Shown: positions 1 to 11,751, counted from the first letter of the stretch. The stretch is 64,000 nucleotides of DNA from Thinopyrum elongatum (GCA_011799875.1 CM022301.1:86757667-86821666); one strand, 5' to 3'. Program-made: numbers and translations. Notes: a model not told the origin generated them from the letters alone.

Positions 1-2090
1 TCTCCATTCCCAGGGCTCAATAAGGCCTTCAAGCACGGCTCCGAACCATTCGCATTGGCGTCCCGCCCTATAACAAAACATTATGCATGTCTTGTGTTTA
101 GACATCGTACTTCTTTTGCTTGCGCTAAACTGGTGTATTAATTAATTCCGAACACATGCTATCCCCCTTGAGTTTTATCCATGGATGTTCGTATGGTTAG
201 TTTCCTTTTTATGTGTTTTGGATGCCTGCCGGTAGCATACTGCCGCGATTGCTGCGAGGAACGGGTCCTTAGCGTTTGGCCGGCAAAAGTACGTCCTGGC
301 AAGCTTTTCCTCTAGGAGCCCTTGATGCAGCCACCCGCTCCATGAGCAGGCTCGGAACAGAGCGAGGGCGCAGGCAAACCCGTTAAGGTGCCATCACACA
401 AAAAGCTTGACCATACGAAAGAACATTGGTTTCTGGGGGATAGGCAAATGCGAATTCTGGATCTATAAAAGAGCAATGATCACGTGAACTTAGCTTTTTG
501 CTCAAGCTTTTCTCCCTTCTTGGTTGTGGTCGCTTGCCGCGTTCGCATATGTTGGGCGGATGGCCCTTCACGTGCCACTATTGGACCCTCGGCAAGGGTC
601 GGAGGGGGGCCGCAAATCTCTTGCGGGTGGTTAAACTTGGCGTAAGGTTGGGCTAGTTTCGCCCTCCTTCCACTTACACTTTTGACAATCTTACGGCGGT
701 TGGCACAAAGGTCACGCTAACGCGGACGGCCCTGCCGGAGCGTGCTTGCTGGGGGATCAATCAACGGATTTGCACCAGCGTTATACTCAGGATTCTCCCT
801 TAGCAGGGCAAATGCTGAACCGAGTTTCACGCGGGCTCATCAACGTTGACGACGCTAAAACCCAGGGTGGCTCGATCGTCGACAAGTGAAAGCGGTGGAG
901 GGATAAACCATGTACCTTACCACCTCGCTCTTTTCCCCGAACGGGGTGCGCACAGTGGCCGTGCTGCTCGAGCCGTTCAGGGTCGCCATGCCATCGTCGT
1001 CCCTCGTTTCCGCCGCCGCTTGCGGCCGCAGCGGGGATAGATAACGGAAACTGGGCAAGGCAGCGAAGGAGCGATGGCACTTCCTCCTCGAGTTGGCGCG
1101 TCGGGGGCCACGAACAATGAGGCCGCTGACAAAATCAATGGTGATGAAGATGACGCGCTGCTTATACTCTCGAGTTCGCGCAAACGCCTCCCCCTACCTG
1201 GCCCGCCAAAGATGTCGTGGTATCACACAGCCACCTATGGGGCCATCGGCCCCTTGTGGTTCGGCAAGGGGGAAGAGCGCATTGCACAAAGAGCGGAAAG
1301 CATAGAGCAGCACAGCAATGATGACACGGGTAGTTTTACCCAGGTTCGGGCCGCCGCGAGGCGTAAAACCCTACTCCTGCTTTGGTGGATTGATGAAAGA
1401 ACCGTGGTGGAGACGCATCGCTCTAGCCCGGCAAGGTCGCCTCGAGGCGAGAGCAGCTACGTGTGTGCGAGTGTACAAAGGTCCGAATCCTATCTAAGGT
1501 AGCCACGGCCCTCCTTTTATAGGTCAAGGGGTCACCACAATGGCAAAACAGTCATTTATCCAACGATTAGATAGCCACAGTGCTATCATACCTAACTCTG
1601 CAGACAAGACAGGGCGCATTAAATGCACTGCTTAGTGTCACATCATAGCGTAGCCCGGCAAGCCTTGCCATGCCATTCAGCCACCTTTTTGCCTATCCGC
1701 TTGGCACGTCGCCTGGACGGGTGTCATTGGGGCATTCTTCCTCAGAAATGGCCTGCCACGTACCAAATAACAGCCACATAGTCACTTGGGGGATGGACAC
1801 CGCACCGATAGGTGACTTGCATTGCTGTGAGGTGGAGCGGTGGAGCTTTGGCGGGGTAATCTGCCCTTGGCGTCCCCGTCAAGCCTGCCGAGGGAGTCTT
1901 GAGGCTTGTCTTGGGGTAACCTCGACCTCGCCAGGCTCGCCCGCCCGGCAAGGGAGGTTTTTCCTTAGTGATATCTTGCTGGTTTGGTTGGTCTTGGTCT
2001 TCTTGATCCGCCCTTTGATTTCTCAAAGAGCCATTTCTTCTGCTTGGCCTTGTCTTGGATGCTTGGTGAAGTTTGCTCTGTTGCTGTCGC
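1..2090 (-). mobile_element. Internally deleted gypsy (Tat-like) element A, reverse orientation
   Basis: On the minus strand this reads as an LTR (about 2,090 down to 1,213) followed by internal sequence. The LTR part shares short blocks with the 3' LTR of element B: an ACTGTTTTGCCA block, a CTATAAAAGG TATA box (plus 1,513-1,522) and a GTAGGGTTTTACGC block. It ends in ACCACGACA at 1,213, followed on the minus strand by TCTTTGGCGGGCC, a plausible primer-binding site. Further on, the block at 258-275 is the reverse complement of the B untranslated block near 2,916-2,936. So the leader region joins directly to 3'-untranslated sequence and pol is missing. The right boundary with B (roughly 2,060-2,150) is approximate. 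Open frames between 787 and 1,502 are not supported as genes. Confidence 0.6.
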
Positions 2091-2150
2091 GCCGGAGATC
2101 TGCCTGTCCGGGCACAAGTCAGGGGGAAACATACATTCATGTTTGTGTAC

Positions 2151-2372
2151 CCCGACACGCAGAGCTTTGAGGAAGGTGACCTTGTTTTTCATCGGATCCA
2201 GCCCGCGAAGGGATCAAACAAGTTGACGCCAAAGTGGGAAGGCCCTTATCGGGTAGCACAAGTCACTAGACCTGGCGCAGTCCATCTGGAGACCGAAGAT
2301 GGCACCCTAGTGCAGAACTCATGGAATATTGAGCATCTTGCAAGTTCTACCCATGAGGCGCGGTTGTCGGGC
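2151..2372 (+). pseudogene. 3' end of gypsy pol (integrase C-terminus), element B
   Basis: The plus frame reads FEEGDLVFHRIQPAKGSNK, then LTPKWEGPYRV, then WNIEHL. This is the conserved C-terminal end of the integrase part of Tat-lineage gypsy polyproteins, which in whole elements closes the pol gene. Everything upstream (protease, RT, RNase H, integrase core) is missing because the homology starts abruptly near 2,150 at the junction with element A. The open frame continues to 2,417 past the usual end of the protein. A dead fragment, not a gene. Confidence 0.8.
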
Positions 2373-3138
2373 CTCCCGGCAACCTTTTTTATACAAGTTT
2401 GTTGGCAAGACATGTAATCCTTTGTACAAAGCGAGACGACCATGTGCATAGTGAAATAAAGCTAAGTGTTTCGCAACTCTTGTCAATTTACATGTTAAAT
2501 TGTGCATGTGTACATGTGATGTTGTGTTTCATTTTGCCTTGTATGAAATGCTTAAAAAACCATCAAGGTTTTCAGTCTCCTCTTTTCTCTCCTTTCTTTT
2601 TCTCTAAGGACAGAAGGTTACCTCGCGTGCAAGTTTCTCGGGGGGAGTGATGGTATAGATACCCAAGTGACGTTCAAGTTATCACTTTACGACAAGAAGT
2701 ACAGCAAAGAAAAGCTGGGTTGAGAAACATTGAAACAAATTCTTTGTTGTAATTGCTATTTTTCCTTGAACGATTTTTTTCTTTGTAAGAAAAACTTGCA
2801 CGCGAAGGAACCTTGTCGTGATCAACTACGCTCTTATTTTGTTTTGAGTCCGCTTAAAAATTAAGTCGTTGTGATTGTCAAGTGTGATCTTGCCGGCAGC
2901 GGCACTTCCGGCAGGCTGCTAAGGACCCGTTCCTCAAGCGCTCACGGCAAGAGTGTGCGCATCGGCAAGTTTCTGGCAAGCGTAGGGTACATAGATATAC
3001 AAAGGCAAAATCAAGCAAGGGAAATAGCACACACTCATTTGACAGCAAGTTATATTACATCACAAGCCAAGTGCAGTTCTAACTTAAGATAAATTTGTCT
3101 TTTACATGGACCACTGGCAACAAGAGATGACAAGGGGA
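2373..3138. other. 3'-untranslated stretch of element B, no gene
   Basis: AT-rich sequence between the pol end and the antisense gene. It includes GGGGGGAGTGATGG at about 2,640, where grass gypsy elements often have a purine tract after pol. Around 2,890-2,990 it holds GCCGGCA / GGCAAG words and the block shared in inverted form with element A (2,916-2,936 versus 258-275). No supported coding frame. Confidence 0.5.
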
Positions 3139-4738
3139 CTAGTCTTTGCGATCGCCCTCAGTCCTAAGTATCTGGCCAACCTTGTCGGCAATGGGCGCGA
3201 CAAGTTTCTTGATGGCTTTGGTGTCGGCTCCCTTCGGCAGGTTGGTGAAGAACTTGCTGAGATCAATGCCAGGGTTCCGATATGACACGTTGACAAGCAC
3301 TTTGAAGAGAACATCCCGGAAAAACCTACAGGATTCGCTGGAAAGATGGGCAACTCGAATTGTGTGAAGTAGCTTGAGCGCGTTGACAAGGCTTTCGAAG
3401 AACATAGTGAGCCTGGCACTGGCGGTGTCCCTCTCATTGGCGGAGAAGCTGTAATCCTTCAGACCCATGACAGATAACTATGTGGTGAGATCTTTAGCTG
3501 CTTCCACAAGACGCTCAGTCCAGAGCTTCATGCTGCCTTTGAGCTCATTGAAGGAGTTCGCAGTGCTGGTAAGCAATTCCTTTTCTTTCCGGAGGTCTGC
3601 TGAAAGGGTCAATTCTCGTGCTCTAGCACCTTCGAGGGTCTGCTCCAAAGTGGTCAGCTTCAACTTGTGATCATCGATGATGTCATTAGCTTTAGTGAGC
3701 TCTTGGTTCTTGGCAGACATCAAGGTTTGCAGCTCCGCCAAGGTGTGAGTTGTCTTCTCCCTATCTGTTTTGAGCGCCAAGACCTCCTTGTTGATGATGG
3801 CGAGATCTGCTTCAAGTTTCTTCACCTTGTCCTCCAGTTCATTCTTGGCGGCCTCTGCAACTTTGACAGCATTGACGGCTTCCTTGATCTTGCCAGCATG
3901 ATCCACAACTTGAGCTTCGATCGCTTCTTTGTGCTTTCGCTCCAGCTCCTGGGTACGATGTGCGAGGAGGGCTTAGATCTCGTCATCCATGCTGCTAAGT
4001 TTGGTGGCAAGTGCCTCTTCATGAGCGGCAAGCTCTTCTTCATGAGCGTCAAGACCAATCTTGCGCTCATTCATCTTAGCCTCGGTTGCCACTATCCACA
4101 GCACGACCTCCTCTTCCTTCTTGTCGACTTCGGCCTTCGTCAAAATGAACTTTTCCCAGTCAATGGCAAGATGTATTTGGCGATCTTTTAGATCTTGAAG
4201 GCTCCCAGATACCAGATTTGCGCTTCTTCCATGCATTTCTAGAAATCTGTTTCTGCCTTCGCCATAATAGCTTCCCGGCGATCCAGACCCTCCGCGCGAC
4301 TGCTGTAATGTGCCTGGAGCTTCTTGAAGTTTTCATTCATGGCAAGGAGGATGTTGTGCTCTTTTACCTCATCACTTTGGTCTTGCCGGCCTTCGACAGC
4401 TCCAGATCTAGTCACGGCAACTTCACCATCCAGAATCTCTTTTCCAGTATATGCCTCGATGCTTGACGTGCCCAGGACGCTGATGAACTGGAAATCACCG
4501 ACTTTCAAGTACTTGCTTGGCGGAGGCACTTCGGACATAATACTTGCCGAGGACAGTGTCCCCGCGATGGATGGCGCGCAAGAGCGCGAATCGGGCGAGG
4601 GAGGCGGCGCGCCAGAAGGCCCTTTTGGCTGGGTCACCGAGGACGTGGCGCACGCCCTAGGGCGCGCGAAAGGTGGCCTCCAGCATGGCGCGGGCGGGAG
4701 CCAATGCAGGGCCGTCACAGATCCCAGGTCCTCAACAC
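3139..4738 (-). pseudogene. Antisense gene of element B, C-terminal coiled-coil half (broken)
   Basis: Minus-strand frames here encode Lys/Glu/Leu-rich sequence with long heptad patterns, for example NELEDKVKKLEADLA and LTTLEQTLEGARARELT (3,906-3,478). A serine/proline-rich N-side (4,718-4,500) contains VPPPSKYLKVGDFQF. The frames 4,718-4,239, 4,236-3,973, 3,906-3,478 and 3,468-3,139 follow one another with stops or shifts between them, so the gene is dead. It lies opposite to gag-pol, between pol and the 3' LTR, as the extra antisense gene does in Tat-lineage elements. The N-terminal half lies beyond the inserted CACTA region at 11,752-12,703. Function of the family is unknown; coiled-coil assembly is only an inference. 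Confidence 0.65.
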
Positions 4739-6620
4739 TCCAGCAGCAGCAATCCAGGGCCTTCTTCTCCTGCTCGTTCTTTTTCTCCTGGGTTTGCTCC
4801 TTCTTCTCCTGGGCGTGCTCCTTCTTCTCCTACAACAGCAGCAACAGCAGGTTAATGACAACAGCAATTTGACAACAGCAGCAAGTCAATAACAAGAGCA
4901 TCAACTCCTAGGAATGCTTTAATTTAGTCCATTTCTTTGATCAACAACTTATCCTAAGGACGGCGTGCTATCAAACTTTGGAAAATACAGTATGAATATG
5001 ACAGCAACAGCAGCAAGTCCTACACTAAACTAAGCAATCATGATTTCTAGCAACAACAATCATCATCAGTAAGTCCTAACTTAACAGCAGCAAAGAGAAG
5101 AAGAGAAGAGAGGAAAATAGAAGAAAAGAGATGAGAAGTTTCTGTTAATGAAAAAGAATTACTCATCTTTTCAAATGAATCAAATGAGTAGTTCTACACT
5201 GCATGTTTAATTAAAGTAACTAAAGATGTTTTAGTTAATTTAAATTAACAGAAAAAGGGCTATGCTAATCAGCTAACAGAAAAAGGTATTATTTAAAGTA
5301 ACTGAAAAAGGTTTCAGTTAAATTGGCAGAAAAAGGTTTCAGTTAACTGAAGTGAGGTTCCATTTACTCTAAATATTTAGAAGCTTAGTTACAGAATTAG
5401 GAGTAGAAGTTGTTATAGGCTAGTAGCAGTAGCTTCAAATTTACAACTTCATTTCAGACAAATTTACAACTTCATTTCAGAATTAGGAGTACAACTTCAT
5501 TTCACTTAATCCAGTGTTACAGGCTAGCAGCAGTAGCAAGGGAACTGCAAGATTAACAAAGCTACAGAAAATCAACAAGCTACTCCAAAGGACGATTCAT
5601 CTGTATATTAATCAACAAGCTACACAATATCACATCTGAGGGGATTTATTTAGTACTCTACTGTATATATTAATCTTTTAGCATGAAACGAACACATGGA
5701 TAACTACAAGTTGCAGAGAAATGTCACACAAGTAGTAAGCACTATCATAAAAAATTTACACCTCCGTTAGATGTAAAATAAACAAGTCGCTCAGCTCTGT
5801 GTCAGATATAAAATAAACTATAACAAAATCATCTGTGTACAAGAAAGAATGTGCCTCGAGACTTAACAGCATATCCATAAAAGGTGTATACATCTAATGT
5901 CAGTTAAAAGAAAAAAGAATACTCATGTCCCTGATAAGATGACGCGATAAATCAGGCTAAACAATTACAACACCAGCAGCCCCTTCCAAAACTTTGCATG
6001 GCACGGTCAACACTAAGCAGTCTGCTCGAAATCAGCCCAACAAGTGATATGACTATAACTCAAAGCATCAGATCAGACAATACTCGGCACATCTCCACAC
6101 CAGCTGCAAACTGCCAGTGGCCATCGAGTTCTAATGCAGTCTACTAATGCCGCATGCTGACAAGCAGTCTGAACTGGTGGAGCAAGAGAAAGAACACTAT
6201 CATTCTTGCTAAGCTAGGAGTTTGTTCAAGATAAGACCCCTACATCACAAGATAGCTTCACCATTCTTCAAACAAGAAGAGTCTGACTAGCTGACAAAAC
6301 TGTTTCCCTGTAACTATAACTACAGTCGTAGGCAACAGAACTATTTCTATTGAACTTCAATCATAGCCGCAACAAACTGAACTACAATATTTGTTTACAA
6401 GCGTAAATAATCTAGAACCAGTAGGAGGTGAGTGAGAAAGCAACCAACCAGGGTCGGCGAGCCTGGCACCAGCCTTCAAGTAGGCCCTCGGCACACGATG
6501 CAAGCAAAGGTCATTCCCGTGGCACTGGAGCTCCACCACATCCTCTCGGGTGTAGGATCTCGTAGACAGCATAGGCACCACCAGTACCTTCAGATTTGGC
6601 AAACAAAATGGGAAATCAAG
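4739..6620. other. CAG/CAA-rich and AT-rich sequence, left part of the CACTA-type region
   Basis: Starts with a CAGCAGCAG / CTTCTTCTCCTG low-complexity stretch (4,740-4,860). It then runs through AT-rich sequence with scattered CAACAGCAGCAAG words and a short tandem duplication of ACTTCATTTCAGA (about 5,443-5,500). No coding frame above about 80 residues, and no family recognised. The left CACTA terminus (CACTACAAGAAA preceded by ATG) was looked for here and not found, so the junction with element B is only bracketed at about 4,740-4,860. Confidence 0.35.
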
Positions 6621-6699
6621 CCACTAGTTTGCACAAAGAACAGTAACCGAAAGCAAAGCAGTAAAGCCACAACACCTCATCGATGACACTCCCGTCTCC

Positions 6700-7364
6700 G
6701 TCCAGCGCGAACCCGTACTCCACGAAGTGGCTTCGGGGCCTCCAGGGTGACGGCTACCTCCTGGCCGGCTGGAACACGCGGCTGACGACGGCGACGGCGT
6801 TGGCACCGGACAGTATCGCTGTTGTCCCATGAGCCAGTCGTCGTTGCCCAGCTCCTGCACCTCCTCCTTTGGCAGTATCGCCGTGTTTGTCATCCCCGTT
6901 CCCTGGAACTCCGGCAGCGAGTCCAGCTCCAGGAACGGACCGTTGTCGACATCGGACTCCGGCGTCCGTGTCTCACCCCTGGAGGTCGACTGTGACGCCG
7001 CAGCCTTGGCCGCCTCCTCCTCCTCCTGCCGCTGCTGCTGCATCTTCTCCTATTGGTTCTTCTTGTTGTAGAAGCGGCAAAGCACCCAGTCGTCGAGCCT
7101 GAGCGAGGAGCCGATCTTCTTGGCGCTAGCGCCGACGAGGCGGTACTCGTGCATGATCCAGTCCATCTTGACCCCTGCTAATGGTGGCCTGCCGTGGTAG
7201 AAGACGAGCGCCTTCTTGATCCCGAGGGTCCTGCCCGCATGCGCCACGGGTTTGTCGGCGCCGGTGGCCTTCCAGTACCAGCCCCCGGTGGCCCAGCTAG
7301 GGCGGGAGCCGTTGGGGTACTTGCGGTCCCACGGTGACCATCCCTGGAGATCCGCCGGCCCCAT
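6700..7364 (-). pseudogene. Captured NAC transcription-factor fragment (SNAC/ATAF type), broken
   Basis: The minus strand reads [46 protein letters not shown] and [17 protein letters not shown]. These are subdomains C to E of a plant NAC DNA-binding domain. The linker and tail follow in the same frame: KMQQQRQEEEEAAKAAA, then FLELDSLPEFQG and ELGNDDWLMG (about 7,043-6,825). An in-frame TAG at about 7,047-7,049 replaces the codon between NKKNQ and EKM. Subdomains A and B are absent: sequence before about 7,340 is unrelated GC-rich DNA. NAC proteins are nuclear, and SNAC/ATAF members act in stress responses. This copy lies inside a CACTA-type region and cannot make a full protein. The reading below about 6,825 has no NAC similarity. 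Confidence 0.85.
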
Positions 7365-7930
7365 AGTTCGGCGGCGACGGCGGCGCGCGGCGCAAGGGAG
7401 AAGATGGAGGCGAGCGCTCGCGCAAGCGGCGGGGCCTCCCCCGCCGGGTCGGAGAGCGGCGCGGAGAGCGCGGAGGCGGCAGTGGCGACGAGGTGGTTGT
7501 GGAGCGCGCGCGCGGGCAGGGAAGGCGAGGAGCGGTGCGAGGAGGTGCGGGTGGTCATCGACAAAGGCGAGGTTGGTGTGGTGACGGGAGGAAGGGGGCG
7601 GTGGACGAGGGGGACTTGGATTGGATCTGGAGCGAATGGGGGCGGCGGCGACTGGAGTGGGAGGGGCTGGCGTGGAGGGTGCGGCGTCGCGACAGCGAAG
7701 ACAGCGGGGAGGAAGGGGAGGGGATCGAGAGGACCTCCGCCGGATCTGGAAGGGGAGAGGGGGAGAAGAGAGCGATGGAAAGAAAGGAGGCGGGGGGTGG
7801 ATGGAAAATGACCACTGGACAGAGCTAGGGTTTCGGGGATGGTGTGGAAGGGCTGAGGACTGCCGTTGGATCCCTGATCATCCGACGGTGTTTGATGCAC
7901 GATCCGCGTGAAACGTCCACGAACCAATCA
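7365..7930. other. GC-rich stretch upstream of the NAC fragment
   Basis: High-GC sequence with open frames in several frames on both strands, which is the expected artefact of GC-rich DNA. The minus reading has Pro/Ser-rich low-complexity peptides. It may be a captured 5' region of another gene (promoter, leader or first exon), but no domain is recognised. It ends near 7,920 where AT-rich CACTA sequence with GGTCGTAG motifs starts. Confidence 0.35.
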
Positions 7931-8029
7931 GATTACAGTACGACGTTATGACCATCTAAATTGGTCGTAGTTGACTAAACTTAACGTGTTAAAATCATGT
8001 CAGCTATTTTATGACCTGAGAAATTCAAA

Positions 8030-10435
8030 AAGAAAATGGAAAACCTTCTCATTGTGTCACCAAATGTGAACAAGTTTTCAGGAAAAATAACAAACAAGAA
8101 ATAAGATAAATATCTTTAAAAAGGTGTCATGAGAAATGAGTTTTTTGGCAAAAAAAAAAACATTTTCCATTTTTTTAGTGCCCAAAATGAGTTTTTTTGT
8201 GAAGGACCTACCATATATTTGTTGCAAAATTGGACCAAATCAATTTTCTAAAATATTAGGCTATATTTAATGTAAAATTGACCAAATGGTTGGGTGTCAA
8301 AAGCTTTGATCCACCTCTCGTGAAAAAGACAAATTTCCACCGATTCAGCAGGAAGCGGGTCAAATTTGAACTGCAGTTGCCTTATAGTTTATTCTTTATT
8401 TTTTCCAAAAATCATTTCTAGGTACATAAGTATCTATTTAATCAGAGAAACACCATAAGTTTTCCAAGATTCAACCACTAGCTAGGAACGGTCATGCCCG
8501 CCGTTTTGACCGCATTTTGAAATGGGCATGAAAAAATCAAAAAATATCAAAAAATTGGAAAACCTTCGCATTGTGTCATTATATGTGACCAAGTTACCAG
8601 GAAAAATATTAAACTTGTAATACGTCAATTCTTTTAAAAAATGTTCTCAGAAATGAGCTATCATGTGTGAAGATTCATGGCTTCCAAGCCAAATGATCAA
8701 TCTTATGGCCACATTCATGGCATAGTTTGTTCAAATGATGTCATATTGTGCACAAGGCTGCATCTTGGTATGGCAAACAATGTTGCCTAAGGGAGTTTTC
8801 ATTTTCTTTGGACGAAAAATCAATTTTCCATTTTTCGAGTGCCCAAAATGAGCTTTTTTGTGAAGGACCTACCATATATTTGTTACAAAGTTAGACCAAA
8901 TCAATTTTATAAAATATTAGGCCATATTTAATGAACAATTGACCAAATGGTTGGGTGTCAAAATTTTTGATCCACCTCTCATGAAAAGACAAATTTCCGC
9001 CGATTCAGTAGGAAGCGGGTCAAATTTGAACTGCACCTGCCTCATAGTTTTCTCTTTATTTTTTCCAAAAATCATTTCTAAGTACATAAGTATCTATTTA
9101 ATTAGAGAAACACCAAATTTTTTCCAAGATTCAACCACTAGCTAGGAATGGTCATGCCCGCCGTTTTGACCACATTTTGAAATGGGCATGAAAAATTCAA
9201 AAAATTGAAAAAAATCTGAAAACCTTCGCATTGTGTCATTATATATGACCAAGTTACCGGGAAAATAATAAACTTGTAATACAACAATTCTTTAAAAAAA
9301 GTGTTCTCAGAAATGAGCTATCACGTGTGAAGATTCATGGCTTTCAAGCCAAATGATCAATCTTATGGCCACATTCATGGCATAGTTTGTTCAAATGATC
9401 TAATATTGTGCACAAGGGTGCATCTTGGAATGTCAAACAATGTTGCCTAAGGAAGTTTTCATTTTCTTTGTACGGAAATTTCATTTTCCATTTTTCGAGT
9501 GCCCAAAATGAGTTTTTTTTGTGAAGGACCTACCATATATTTGTTGCAAAATTGTACCAAATCAATTTTATGAAATACTAGGACATATTTAATGCACAAT
9601 TGACCAAATGGTTGGGTGTTAAAAGTCTTGATCCACCTCTCGTGAAAAAGACAAATTTCTGCCGATTCAGTAGGAAGCGGGCCAAATTTGAACTGCAGCT
9701 GCCTCATAGTTTTCTCTTTATTTTTTCCAAAAATCATTTCTAGGTACATAAGTATCTATTTAATCAGAGAAACACCAAAAAATTCCAAGATTCAACAACT
9801 AGCTAGGAACGGTCATGCCCGTCGTTTTGACCGCATTTTGAAATGGGCATGAAAATTTCAAAAAAAATTGAAAAATTGGAAAACCTTCGCATTGTGTCAT
9901 TATATATGGCCAAGTTACCAGGAAAAATAATAAATTTGTAATACAACAATTCTTTAAAAAAAGTTTTCTCAGAAATGAGCTATTACGTGTGAAGATTCAT
10001 GGCTTTTAAGCCAAATGATCAATCTTATGGCCATATTCATGGCATAGTTTTTTCAAATTATCTAATATTGTGCACGAGGGTGCATCTTGGAATGGCAAAC
10101 AATGTTGCCTAAGGAAGTTTTCATTTTCTTTGTACGGAAATTTCATTTTCCATTTTTCGAGTGCCCAAAATGAGTTTTTTTGCGAAGGACCTACCATATA
10201 TTTGTTGCAAAATTGTACCAAATCAATTTTATGAAATACTAGGACATATTTAATGCACAATTGACCAAATGGTTGGGTGTTAAAAGTTTTGATCCACCTC
10301 TCATGAAAAAGACAAATTTCCGCCGATTCAGTAGGAAGCAGGTCAAATTTGAACTACAGCTGCCTTATAGTTTGGTCTTTATTTTTTTCAAAAATCATTT
10401 CTAGGTACATAAGTATCTATTTAATCAAAAATACA
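8030..10435. repeat. ~660-bp tandem repeat array (about 3.5 copies) inside the CACTA-type region
   Basis: The landmark AGTGCCCAAAATGAG occurs at 8,177, 8,838, 9,498 and 10,160, giving periods of 661, 660 and 662 bp. Each unit also contains ACCTACCATATATTTGTT, GACCAAATGGTTGGGTGT, AGGAAGCGGGTCAAATTTG and GGTCATGCCCG in the same order. The first unit is preceded by a shortened copy of the unit's second half (8,030-8,160). The last unit stops near 10,435. Units differ by scattered substitutions and small indels, so the array is not recent. Minus-strand frames such as 9,749-9,459 are by-products of the repeat. Confidence 0.9.
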
Positions 10436-10440
10436 TGGTT

Positions 10441-11560
10441 TTGTGGCAATACGTTGAGGTTTGGATGGTGGCCGAGGGCCCCAACTCCAGAGCGCGTAAA
10501 CTCGCATGCCCGCCGCATGGTCACTGTGTGACCATGGCGTTGCCACGCATTCTGGGTGTCCTAGGCATGTCTAGTGGGTTGGGCACTCCCCCGGTAGGTG
10601 TTAGGAAGAAGAAGGCAATAGAATATTCTCACGAGGAGACTGAACTAAGCTCAAACATGAATTAGGAGCCAAGTGTTTGATTAGTGGTAGGGAAAATGCA
10701 CATGGCCAATGGGCCTGAGTTTTGGCCGAGGATGATCATCTACTAAGGACATTGTCTTCAAAAATTTGCAGCTCAAATGGAGGAGCCTAGGTGTCACTTG
10801 CTTTGCAAAGTACCACACTGGATAGAAATACGAATGTTGAAGCTAGACTTAAATGAATGAATGGATTGATCTTAAATTTGGAGGATGATAATTTGGGCAT
10901 ATGAAGGCACTGTAAAAATTTCATACCATTTGGATAAATAAAATGGTACTTCCTTCACAGTGCTCTCCACTGAACAGAAAATTGGGAAAAATGTTGAGGG
11001 AAATTGGCTAGATTAAATGAGCTAAAATTTGGTGGAGGGAGGTTATATGGGTAGGGTCATATCCTGGTAAATTTTCAGCAATTATAAATTAACATAAAAT
11101 ATAGTTGCTTCACAAACTGGAAATATTACCAGAAACAAAGATTGGATGGTGAGCTCACATGGATTGTTATATGGGGCTAAAATTTTGTGGAGAGCTATGA
11201 TTTGGGAATATCTAAGATGTGGCAAAAATTCAGCTCATTAGGATATGCCTAGCTAGTACTTCCTTCACAATGGTTCTAGTTGAACAGAAACTTTGGAAAT
11301 TTGCCGAGGAAGATTTACTAGGAAAATGGAGCTGAATTTTGTCATGAGGCAATGATTTGGATAGTAAAGAATGCCCAATTTTTTGGGGAATTTTGGGAAT
11401 GACAGAAATATGGGCTGCTTCACAACCTAGGCAAAAATTGACACATAGACATGACACATAGGCAAAACTGATGAGGTGGCTCCCAGTCATAGCAATGCAC
11501 CACAATTTACAAGGCTATGAACATCTATATGATTAGCTAGAAATAAGGCAGCGGACCAGT
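10441..11560. repeat. Degenerate AT-rich repeats of the CACTA interior
   Basis: Loose repeats of phrases such as GAGCTAAAATTTGGTGGAG, ATGATTTGGGCATATG, CTTCCTTCACA and GAACAGAAA recur about every 150-200 bp, each copy much diverged. No coding frame. Such semi-repetitive blocks are common next to CACTA termini in grasses. Confidence 0.5.
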
Positions 11561-11564
11561 GTTG

Positions 11565-11748
11565 TTTGCTTTACGACCATTTCGTGTAAGGAAATTATGA
11601 CCTTTCTAACCAAAATGGTCGTTATAGTTTAGGGTTTGGAGCCCCCCGAACAGCTTATGACCAATTGGTCTCAAATGGTTGTAGATTTACGACCAATTCT
11701 TCCAGGGTCACTGACAGAAGGTCACAAGTTGACATATTTCTTGTAGTG
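11565..11748. repeat. CACTA subterminal repeats and terminal inverted repeat (right end)
   Basis: TTACGACCATTT, AAATGGTCGTTA, GACCAATTGGTC, AAATGGTTGTAG and TTACGACCAATT follow each other within 130 bp in both orientations. The terminus TTTCTTGTAGTG follows at 11,737-11,748. In CACTA elements subterminal repeats are transposase-binding sites. Confidence 0.8.
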
Positions 11749-11751
11749 ATG

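Larger units (their letters stand above)
4855..11748. mobile_element. CACTA-type DNA transposon region (right end certain, left end not found)
   Basis: The right end at 11,748 reads TTTCTTGTAGTG, the reverse complement of CACTACAAGAAA, the classic CACTA terminus. Just inside it, short blocks such as TACGACCA, ATTGGTC and GGTCGT repeat in both orientations (11,565-11,715 and again at about 7,940-7,970), as expected for CACTA subterminal repeats. The flank after the end is ATG, the expected position of a 3-bp target duplication. The region lacks a recognisable transposase and carries a captured NAC fragment, a 660-bp array and degenerate repeats, so it is non-autonomous as seen. It splits the antisense gene of element B. 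Confidence 0.6.

Noticed and set aside
787..1502. Overlapping open frames on both strands
   Set aside because: They lie in LTR/leader sequence of element A, use different frames over the same bases and show no domain.
7404..7927. Long open frames on both strands, up to 249 codons
   Set aside because: GC-rich DNA with few stops; Pro/Arg/Gly-rich low-complexity peptides and no known domain.
9459..10260. Minus-strand frames of about 90 codons
   Set aside because: They are repeats of the same 660-bp unit and differ only by repeat divergence.
8030..10435. CRISPR-like or centromeric array
   Set aside because: Units of 660 bp without spacers exclude CRISPR; only about 3.5 copies within a CACTA-type region, with no centromeric context.
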